DNA of 64,000 bases from Nematostella vectensis (Eukaryota > Cnidaria > Anthozoa > Actiniaria > Edwardsiidae), in the NCBI RefSeq assembly GCF_932526225.1, contig NC_064041.1, forward strand, positions 14,974,951-15,038,950, written 5' to 3'. Positions 14,460-25,700 of this stretch are shown here, one piece after another (the first letter of the stretch is position 1; every line of letters starts with the position of its first letter). Both the position numbers and the translations under genes were made by a program. Below the pieces are notes generated by a model. That model saw only the letters and a list, made by a program, of their open reading frames with translations, was not told the origin of the DNA and made no database searches.

Positions 14460-14997
14460 ATTGAAAATTGTTTATTGGGATGGGGTAAGTCCGCTGATAA
14501 AAGTACTGAAGGCTCGAGCACACATTAAAAACGTGTTTTGTTGACTGCTGAAAACTTGATTTTTTGCGGATTTTTTATTGCGTTTTCAGCCTAAAAATAC
14601 ATTGCGCGGGTTTTTCAGATAATTTTTCGTATTAAAACACCCGGCTAAAAAAAGCGGTTAATTTTTATTCAAGTTTGCGCGACGCGCGCCAAAGAAGAGG
14701 AGTTGTCATAGAAAGAATTATTTCGAAGCGATAAGTTACTACAAAGCATTATGGCGCTTGGCTTATGTTTTTTATGCCATTTCAAATCAATTTGTTCCTG
14801 TCTCAAATTGTTGAATTGCCAGTTCGCTCAGTTATAATTTTAATTGGTTTGTTAATTAGACTAATTTTGAAAAAAATCATTATCTCTATTGACGTCACAG
14901 ATAAAACCAACGCCAGATATCCCGATCAAACGGGATGGGCTCCAACAATCCTGGAAATCCCTTATCCCGATAAAAAAATAACACGCAATCCTGGAAA
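14460..14997. promoter_or_regulatory. Divergent promoter region with a perfect CRE
   Basis: The 538 bp between the start codons of the minus-strand PNPLA6/7-like gene (14459) and the plus-strand 13-exon gene (14998) must hold both promoters, unless upstream noncoding exons exist. A perfect palindromic CRE (TGACGTCA) lies at 14890-14897, about 100 bp before the plus-strand ATG. A CpG-rich patch (GCGCGACGCGCGCC) lies near 14687-14700. No clear TATA box is positioned for either gene. A shared bidirectional promoter is inference. Confidence 0.4.
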
Positions 14998-15246
14998 ATG
15001 TCAGACGATCGTAAAACTCCGCGAGGAGGAGCTATCCTTGCGAAACAGCGCAAAAAGAGAAACGACGACTCGCGCTATGTGTTCCCAAAGATCCCGGCCG
15101 ACTTGACTCGGGAAATGATCTTACAGCACAATGTAAATAACACTTACACGTCTTCTTATTCTATCGACTACGTAAAGAAGGTGGGACAGCCTGCAATCCC
15201 GAGGCCCTGCTCGGCAACGCGACGCAACAGGCCACATCCCTCAAAG
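14998..15246 (+). CDS. 13-exon gene, exon 1
   Basis: 83 codons from ATG, phase 0 out, donor GTAAAC. Very basic N-terminus (AKQRKKRND), then [10 protein letters not shown], ending RRNRPHPSK. Confidence 0.7.
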
Positions 15247-18200
15247 GTAAACAGAGCCTTCGAATTTTTTTTATTTGATCCGTTGAGTTATTTCAGGCAT
15301 GAAAGTTTAATTATGTCTTTGAGCTAGTTAGGGCAGTAATCCTTGTAGCTTGTTACTAGTAATGCTACGAAATCTCATAATTAGAAAACTAGAGTTGCAT
15401 GTTCGTTTGCTCGCTCTAACGTCTTTGCGTCTTGGCGCACTATTTTAGTAGTGGGAAAGTAAAGGCTAGATCTCACTAGGATGTTAAGCCGCATCCACAC
15501 TTACAATTTTTAGTTGACAATTTTAGTTGACAACTATATTTCTTGGCATCTACACTAGTAATTTTTCATATGTGACAGTTTTTAATTGCCGAGAAAAAGC
15601 AAACCTGATAGCTTTTGAGAAACTATAGTTGCCACGTAAAAATTGTCCAATTTGCTCCATCTACACTAGCAAATCAAAAGTGTCACATAAAAATTGTCAA
15701 CTAAAAAGTGTTATTGTAGATGGGGCTTTAGTCCAGACCCAAGGATTCCCATTGCGTTCGACATTCTAGCTCGCGTGATGAGCGCAAGAGCAAGCTCAAA
15801 CGCAATCGCAGCACAAGAAAGAATCGGTCAAATACTGATTGCGCTTGCAACCTAATGAGAACCAAATTTTAAAAAGCAGCCCCTGGAAAACTAGCATGTT
15901 ATGAAACGGAATAATCCGCCAAATAGTACACGAAACTTAGTGCAAAAATCTGGTTAGACTAGAACGCAAAAGCAAGCACTAACACAAGCGCAACACAAAT
16001 GGGAATCGGTCAAACACATCAAGCAGCTGCGTTCTCTTGCGCTTACTCTTGAGCTTGCGATCCAGTGAGAATCAGCGTCAAAGGTATAATGAAAGTATAA
16101 TGAAAGCACAAATCATTGCCCCTAGAATTTCTTAAACTGGCGCCTCCCCTCCGAGCTGGTCCCGGCCATGAATATCACGGATGACGCGGCGTTCACTTGC
16201 TTCCCGACAGGAGAGTCCCTTCAGAGATTCTACGAAAAGTTCAATGGCGCCTTTCGTAAGTACGGCTTACAGGAGAAGGTGGAGTTCATTCAAGAAAAGA
16301 TAAAAATAGAAGAGATGATCATCCTATTTTATTGTTTTCATCTCATATCGGAAGACATATTGTGAGGAAATATCGAAGAAACGATCTAAAACAAAATTTT
16401 AGCCAATCACTTGGAAAATTCAATAAAAAATATCACAATAGCTTCCTCGAATCAGCCGATGGGAATGGATGTTTTTTCACACTTTGTTTTTTTGCAAAGG
16501 ATAAACAGCGCCAGCGCCGTAGTCGTAGCTTTTTAGCACAGACACGGTGCCTTGTTAAACTGAGCACATAAACCATCTTTATATCGCGTAGTCTCCGCAA
16601 AATCCGTGCATAGAATATGTCATATGCACGTGCGCGACTGAACAAGAAACCGTTAAGGCAGACGTTGGTCCCAGTGTTCTGTGTAGGATGACGAAATCTT
16701 TTCACTACTATAGCAACAAACCATCTCCCAAGAGACGCTACCATAAAAAAGGCCCCGTTATATTTCAGTCTACGTCACATCGAGCTGTGTGTGGCGTAAC
16801 CGTATAAGACTTAGGTCTTAAGGGCTAGGAACCTGGTTATTGCCTCCCTATTAATGCGCGTGTGCCTCTGGTACTTTTGTGTTACACAGTTCGCTAGATA
16901 GCGGTGTTGGGGCCGAAATCTCCAGCCTAGCCGTAAAGCTTTAGCTGCCATACGGTGATTCAGCGGCTGTCTGGATGTATGGTCTATTTTTTTTCTCAAT
17001 TCACTGATCTGGATGAGGTTCGATCCTGAGCAAATTGACTTCAATGGCAGTTTCGTGGATTTACCATTTTTTTGTATGTCAGTGGTTTTACGGGTGTGTT
17101 TCATATGCAGGCTGCATAATCAGGATTTGCTAGAAGGTGTGCAGACATACATATTCTTCAATATCGGAAGACCGCTTTATGGCGGTCGGAGGGGAGGGGC
17201 GGGGCAATCAATCGCCCCTATCGCCATGCCTGGTATAACGCGCCTGCGATGTAAAATAACTTTTTTAAAAAGGGCATTCTAGCTATAAGTTTGCGCGCAC
17301 ATTACCATAGAAACCCACCTCAACTACCCGAATGCTGCGCGCGCCTTTTTAAGGTTGCAGCAAACAAAGCGCGCGCTGCATGACGGTAGTTGAGGTAGGT
17401 TTCCATGGTGAGTGCGCGCGTATACTTATAGCTGGAATGGCCTATTAACATTTTATTACGTTTTTGGGAGGGGTGGGATGAATTAAGTATGCTTAGCTGA
17501 CAATGCTCTTTGTTTCATGGACTTTTCATGCGTCAGGATTGTGTGAAGTGGGAACCTTCTTTTTATTCAGATACAGCACAAGAGCCAAAGAGCGCGGACA
17601 AGGCTTCGTCTCCCATCCAAACAATACAGCAAAGTAAGCTGCACAGTTATCATACAGCTAATGCACTAATAATGCACTAATACTTTGCTATACTCTGAAT
17701 TCGATCATAGCCATCTTTTAAAAATCATTTCAACCTGCTCTGTACATTCCTAATTTCGTGTTCCACCGATTCATTCCCATGGTGATTCTGGTTAAAAAAC
17801 CTATAACAATATTTGTATCACAGAGCCGTAGCAGGCCTCAATATATGGAGAGGGGAGGATACAGAAACTTTAAGAAAATATTGCATGTACAGCAACACCC
17901 CTACTTTTCATTTTCTGATAATTGTTGAAATTGTTTGGTGGGGGGAGTGCCCCCTTTGCCCCACCCCTTGCTACACCCCTTGCCCCACCCCTTGCTACAC
18001 CCCTTGCCCCGCCCCTTGCCCCAAACCTTGCTACGCCCCTTGCCCCACCCCTTGCTACGCCCCTTGCCCCACTTCTTGCTACACCCCTTACCCCACCCCT
18101 TGCTACACCCCTTGCTCCACCCCTTGCTCCACCCCTTGCCCCGCCCCTTGCCCCGCCCCTTGCCCCACCCCTTGCCTCACCCCTTGCCCTGCCCCTTGCC

Positions 18201-19703
18201 CACCCCTTGCTACGCCCCTTGCTACACCCCTTGCCCCAACCCTTGCTACGCCCCTTGCTACGCCCCTTGCTACACCCCTTACCCCATCCCTTGCTACGCC
18301 CCTTGCCCCACCCCTTGCTACGCCCCTTGCCACGCCCCTTGCCCCACCCCTTGCTACGCCCCTTGCCCCACCCCTTGCTACGCCTCTTGCTACACCCCTT
18401 GCCCCACCCCTTGCTACACCCCTTGCCCCACCCCCTGCCACACCCCTTGCTACGCCCCTGTATTGCCAACCTTAAAAAGTGCTTCTCATAAGGAAAAATA
18501 AAAATCCAGAAATTCAGCAATGACTAAAATTGCTGAAATTTCCATCATTTTCAAACAATTGCTGTATTTGCCAAATTGTCACGGCTATTTCAAACAACCG
18601 CTAAGAGGACATTTAGCTGAGCGACCGCGCTTTTAATAACAGACCGGAAGTCGTGGTTATTAACTCTGTTAATGACTAACGCGCGGCGCTGGGCGCACGC
18701 TTCCTCGATACTTGGAAGTAAAAAACGTGATGCGTACCAGCTAGTGTTGAAAGACAAGTGTGCGCAATGAGCATTTTTAGAATATTTAGGAAATTACCTC
18801 ACAGATAAGGTGCTATAAGCGGCAGTGCCATGAATACTGTAACAATAAGAAGAGTTTACTTTACAGTGCTAAGGCAATTAATGGCGGAAACAAATTGCGC
18901 AAAATAAATGACTTCATGTTCAGACTATGATCTTGCCTGAGTTTTTATATCGCAACCACTGCATTCAATGCAATCTCCCCCCTTTACAGTTCTCATTTCT
19001 ACACTCATACGGTATCGCGAATGCTTTTTGACTGATTTCTGAACTTACTTAATATTTGGAGTTCATGGCCGGCGCGACCTCGGAAGGTGAACGCATTAAC
19101 AGTATTCACCTACAAAATCTTGAAAAAAATTGCAGAGTTTGTGGAAATCGCCTCAAGAAATACAAAGACCGGTTCGAAACTAGTTATAATTGCAAGGACC
19201 ACGTAGTATTTCTTGCTGAAACCTACAATTTGAGTATTGAAAAGGACGATCAGACGATTCACCCATCGAAGTTCTGTCGTGAGTGTTTTCGGTCGTATCG
19301 CATCAACACTCGCGAGGTCGTTTTTTTGGGAAAAACACACTGACACTTGCAGTACTTGCGAAAAAGAAGAGTTTGCAAGAAAAGGAGGAAGACCAAAAAA
19401 GTCAAAGCGAGGTGGTGGAAACACAAGAAAAGCGCAGCGACGGATCTCCTTTGTAGACTCTGTTGCGGCGTTACAAGATCAAATAGCCGATGTGACAAAA
19501 GAGATTGCAAGTCGACGGATTGATAATTTTTCAGAACGGTTTTCAGAACAGATTGTCCCAGACAATCAGCGAGGCCCTAAAAGACCCGAGAGATGGGAAA
19601 ATGAATAGGGAGGTTGCCGAACTGGGGACTGCAGTGGTGCGAGAACTTTCAAAGCGCTCAGCTGACAAAACCGTCTCACTACCATGCCACGGAAAGGTAA
19701 ATA

Positions 19704-19736
<33 letters not shown>

Positions 19737-22700
19737 CATTCAATTTGACCATTTCTTCTTGTCAAAATAAGCTAATTACTGTTTTTGATCCACAGTCATT
19801 GGTGTTAAAACACACGCCAAATTCCCAAAAGCCAAATGACGAGGTTTCTGTCCGGCATTTGAGAAGAAGGGTCTCTCATTTACAGAAGGTCGGTGGGAGG
19901 CTAAGCGCGGGTGGGGAGATGGACACCCTGGTTATCCATCACCTGCGACAAAGGGAGAAGAAGGAGCGCGAGGCAGTTCTAAAGAAAGCCCTTGGCAAGG
20001 AACTCATCTTGCAGAATCCAGAGGGAGAGGCCTTGGCCATGAAAGCTGACCTCCGCCTACCTTGGTTTGCCCTTGGAAAGCTTAGGCTGTAGGTTTTTAT
20101 TTATAAAAATCTAAATTAATCCTTTGTTAGAAACGAAATAATTGGTTGAAATAGCAACATATCTTAAAGTATTTGTTTCGCTACGACAGGTGGTTTAGTT
20201 ACTGGATTTTGTCCACATTTTGTTCACAAAGCCCAAGAATATCGAAGCGGTTTGCCACAGAGTCATTGAGGTCTGCCAGACTGAGTGTCCAGAACTACTT
20301 GGCCAGGCAAGAACTGTCAAGGCAAAATTCCAACAGTTGTTCAGCTTATTCAGTGTTTGCCACTTCAAGTACAATTCTGCGACCCCGATGTCCCAAGAAC
20401 AGTTATCAATTCTGGGTAAATACGAATTGAAATAGTGCCATTCTACAACCTGAATATTCAAACCTATTTTGACTTATTTTTCGCCAACAGAGCAAGATAT
20501 CAAACTACTATGTGGTTACTACCGCGAAACAGTTCCTGATGAGTCTTTCCCTTCCAAGTTCAACATGCTGGAGCACCACGTCGTGGAATTCATCAGGCGC
20601 TGGAGATTCCCTTTGGGCTTTTTCGGGGAGCAGGGAGGCGAATCAATCCACCATGAGCTTCAGGCCCTGCACCGTACGCACAGCCAAACAAAGCCGGCTA
20701 CAAATCGCCTTAAAGCCATCATCTAAGATCACTACGTGATCGTTGCACCGGCTAACAGGAACGTTATTCCTGAGAAGAAACGGCGTAATCTTAAAAGCAA
20801 AGAAAAGCAATGAAGTTAGAAGTTAGAATTAAAGGCCGATATCATTGTATATATTTGTATAAATTAAGTAAGTACTTATAGCTTTCGGTTGAATCAGGCA
20901 GACTCCATTATTTTAGCAAACGAAATACGAAAACATAATATTCATACTAATTATTGTAGAAGCTTGCAAAATATTTAAGTTGCTTAGAGTTATCGTAGAG
21001 GTTTTCTGAAACCATAGCATTATGATAGTAAGCGACTAACTTAAACCAATTTGAAAGCCACAATCAATAAAAACAGGTGAAGCCTCTAATGGCGATGCGA
21101 TACACAACCAACAAAACATGCCAAGACGGAAAAGATCGTAGAATGTTTAATAATCATTCGCGACACGAACTTACCTCGTGATTCCATTCATGAGAGCTAA
21201 TACTTCGACCAGTTACCCTCAGATTTCCTTGGAAAACTCCGACAAGACAGCAAAATGAAGCCATTCCTAGCTAAATGGGTAATATTTTTATCGAGGGGGA
21301 ATTCGATTGCCATCATTATAGGTCGATTTTCTCGAGAATTTTAGCAAAATTGATGCCGTTTTCTGTCCTCAAGGCCAAAAACCCGCTTCCCCTGGATCAT
21401 TTGCATATTGGTGGCTTAAAATATGCTGTTTTTGATTGGTTTGAAATACAATGGGCTTTTCCAACTAAGACGCCATCTTTACGTAGTCAAGGGCAATGAA
21501 GACCGCTTACGTACTGTTCGCGGGCGACTAAATGTCCTCACCGACGATGCCGTGTTGTAGTGACCTAAATTCCTGGAATTTCTAGTGAATAATCGCACTG
21601 AAATGAAATGTTTCTTTTGTTTTCAATTGTAACAATAACAAAAATAACGGTTGATCGACATTCAAAAAGTTTATAAACTTGTTGCAGGGCAGAGACTATT
21701 AAAGAGGGAGGAACTGGAGAACCAAAAGCTACCAGAACCCAGTCCACAAACATCACCCGTGTCATCACCAACACAGGTAACACAGGGAACCCAGTTACAG
21801 TTGTGTAGACTCCTCCATGTTACTGCCTCTGCAGGCATCTCTTAGCCATACAGACGAGCCTGGGCTGGTCTTCTCTCAGTTTTTGGCAAAGTGTATGTAT
21901 TACTCTATAGTGTATGTAAGAAACTCTATAGTGAAAAAAGAAAACCGGCGCCTGTATGCTATAAGGCAGCTAAAGCGCTGTAGCGTGTCTATTGATGACA
22001 TTATAGTGGTTTATCGCTCCCTTGTGCGATCCACGCTCGAGTACGCAAGCGTCGTTTTCGCAGACCTGCCACGCTACCTTTCTGATTCATTGGAGAGAGT
22101 CCAGAAACGCCCTCGCCATTATCTATCCGGGCTTGGATTACAAGGAGGCCCTTAGGGCAAACCTAGCCACCCTTGAAGATCGTCGGACTGATGCCTGCTG
22201 TAGGTTTATCTCTTGTTTGACGCCACAAAACCCAGTGTACCGGCTTGTGCAAGACCGCATTGAGGCTACTACCCATAGCTACCAGTTAAGAACGCGCACT
22301 GGCAATCACATCAAACCTTTTGCGACCAATAGATTTGTCAACTTTGTCACAAACAAACACGCGCTGGCCTTGGCTATCTGACTGCCCATACTACCTTTAT
22401 ATTTATTATATTGTATCAATTAATCATTATTTATTATATTTGATATTGGAATCCTGTAATTTAGCTTTTAAGGCTACGAGAGGACTAATAAACGAGTATT
22501 ATTATTACCTACAGGCAGGAGCCTAAAATGATAAGTCTGGAAACCTAGTAATGGTAGCCAGGCAACTCAAATGAGGGGGGAGGGGTTCTTCCCATGTTGA
22601 CTTGATAGGGGTGCTTGTCATATTTTCAAGGGTCAAAATCAGGCCTCAGGTATTCTTTAGGGGGTATCCGAACAAAAAAAAAATCGGCTTTTCTTTTAGA

Positions 22701-25700
22701 AATTGTATTTTTAAGGCTCCTGAGGTATTGTTTAGGGTAGCAATTTTTGGTCGTGCCGGTATTTTTAGGGGTATTTTTTTTTTAATTTTCTGATGAGCAT
22801 CCCTATCACTTTTACCTTGAAGAACCCCCCCTCCCCCCCCTGGGACTCAGCTCTCCATTGCTCAGGCTATAAGTTTAATTATGGAATGCTGTTTGTAATC
22901 ATAGCTGGGTCAAGAGTATGGGTCACCAAGTTAAAGTGTGAGTGGGTTGTATGAAGGGTTTTAGAGAGCTTTTTCGAGATCTCAAAGTATGTAAGAAACT
23001 ATAAATAGAATTGACCTTTTCCAGGTTCCTATTCCTTAGTTGAAGCGAAGGTTGTTGTTGAATACTCACTTATCAAACTCTCCATTTCGCTTCCTTATCA
23101 GGCTTGCATTGTCCACAAAGCAAACACATGCCTCCCACACACCTCACGGGTGCTTTTGTTCAGTCCTCTATTGTTTGGTTATTGATTTGGTTATCTGGTG
23201 TTGAGTGACACCAGAGGCTGGCAGACATAGGTCACCTTCAGTTGTTATTCAATTACCAAAGTTCTGGACTTGAGGCGAAGATTTGGCCTCGGTAATACAA
23301 TACAATGCAATAATTTTTATTAAACGACGGTAGCATATTAACTGAATTAATTTTCTAACATATGGCCCTTGCTTGAATCATAGAAATGTGGCCTTGCTGT
23401 CTTACTGTCAAATCTGTTGTATCGCGACTCTTATTTTCAAAACATCGATTTGTTTTGGTTTTCTGTTCCATCAGTAAAACCACTCTGAGCCAATCAGAGT
23501 CTCGCTTTGTGCACTTCCCTAGTTATCCTCTGGAAGAAAACCAGACAGTGTCGCAACAGAAAGCCAGGCAACTGCACTAGGCGAGAGATGGCAAGAATCT
23601 GATTGGCTTAGAATAATTGGACTGATGGAACAGAAAATCCCAAAAGACAAAAACAAATCGATGTTTCAAAAATCTGGCATCGCGATACAACGGACTCGAC
23701 AGTAAGGGCTGAAAGAATATTGCTGGCTTGTTCAATTAAAAGAATTCCAAACAGTTTGGTTGTATGTTCTCTGTCGTACTTGTCACTTATGACTCCTAGC
23801 TATGGCTCGGGTTTTTTCTATATCACAACTCGTGCAACAGTATTTTACTGGGATACATGTAGCCATAAAATGCAACCTGTTTTTTGTTTCATTCCAGTTC
23901 CTATTATCAGTGACATTATCAACAGTCCTTCTGTACCAGGACATCTTTTCCAGGATTTATCAAGCAGTTATCCGAATATTTTGTTGAAGCCATTTCAGCC
24001 AATATTTCCCCCCAAGCAGGTTTATCGTGAATATAAATATCAGCCAATCCATGCTTTGCAAACTCTATTCCTGGATTAGAATCAAACACTCCAGTTGTGA
24101 TCCAGATTGTATCCGGCTCTGTTGACGAAATCCAAAACATATTACTAAAACAAGTCTTGCAGCATTTCCTTTCGACTGTTTCGGAGCTCCGATAAATAAC
24201 CAGATGGTCTTCGCCCGCCATCATTCGTACATTCTTCACGTTGACGGCCACAGATGTAATAAAAGCACATCCGCTTCGTTTTTGACACATAGTGCAATGG
24301 CAATTAATTACTTGTCCAACTTGACCGTAGTGAGCAAATGTAACGCGTCCACACAAACAACTTCCCTTGGAAAGCCGAACTGTTGGGTCGCTTTCGCCCT
24401 CCATGTCTTTGAATGCATACTTGTAATCTGCCTCGGTTTCAAGTTTGTTTTTAACACAGGCGACCCGAACAAAGTTTTTTTCAAAACCTTTTTTAGCACC
24501 ATACTAGAGCCCTTGTATGTAATATAGCAAGCCGTAATATAGAGGCACTGGTACCAAGGGTAAATGTGAAATTTAACCTCAGGTGAATCCAAGAGAGCGT
24601 ATGCTCTCTTGGTGAATCCTAAACACATTTGTTTGACGCCATCAGGCCTCTTGTAAAATATCTTCGCAGCTGAGGGTGTGACTCCCTGGCTAGGTACGGT
24701 CCACACCCCACACTACCAGGTCTGGCCCGGCCGCCCTTCCTTCTCCACCTCAATGCTTTGTGGCCAGAACATCATCTGCTCTAACTATCCTAAAGCCCGT
24801 GTTCGGAAAATAAAGAATGTTTGATCGTAGACTGTTTTTGCGTGACTCTTTTCGTAGACTGTTTTTGCGTTACTCTTTTCATGTGATTCTTTTCAGTTAC
24901 CCAGACCGGGGCACGGGGCAGTCTGTACCAGGAAGGCATCGGAAAAGTACTGGCCAAGCAACTTACCGGGTGAGAGGGCTCGTCTTCATTGCTGGTATTT
25001 CTATTTTGTCATCGTCGAGCTGTGCACGTCCTCCATCCCAAACTAACCTCTATTTATCCGGTTTCCTTTCTTTTTTCTAGACCAAGACCTCATCAAAGAG
25101 TTACTAGATGCTAGGGATAAGAGATATCTAGTCAAGGTATAGTAAGCGAATATATAATATAATATAATATAATATAATATAATATAATATAATATAATAT
25201 AATATAATATAATATAATATAATATAATATAATATAATATAATATAATATAATATAATATAATATAATATAATATAATATAATATAATATAATATAATAT
25301 AATATAATATAATATAATATAATATAATATAATATAATATAATATAATATAATATAATATAATATAATATAATATAATATAATATAATATAATATAATAT
25401 AATAAGCGGTGTACACCAGGGGGAGGGTTCCAACATCGCACGAAATTTCCCACCATAAAAATACCAAGGATAGAAACATGCTACCAAAAATAGACCGTGC
25501 ATTCTATGGATTCATAAGAATGCACGGGCTGCGGTAAGTAAATTATAAACTTACCGCAGCCCTGACTCTAAATATTTTACCCCCCAAAAATACAAGTATT
25601 TTCAACCGGAGATATTGGATTAGGAAATCGTAGATAATGCACATTGTATTAGTGACACCATCTTTTGTACCATGCTGGATCAGGCCGCCATTTTTTGCTC

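Noticed and set aside
17813-18520. Several 112-220 codon frames on both strands
   Set aside because: They are translations of a stop-free 12-bp repeat.
24308-24706. 132-codon minus-strand frame upstream of the GFA-like gene
   Set aside because: Overlaps the GFA frame in another phase and shows no domain.
25043-25502. YYIIL-repeat proteins on the minus strand
   Set aside because: Products of the ATATA microsatellite.
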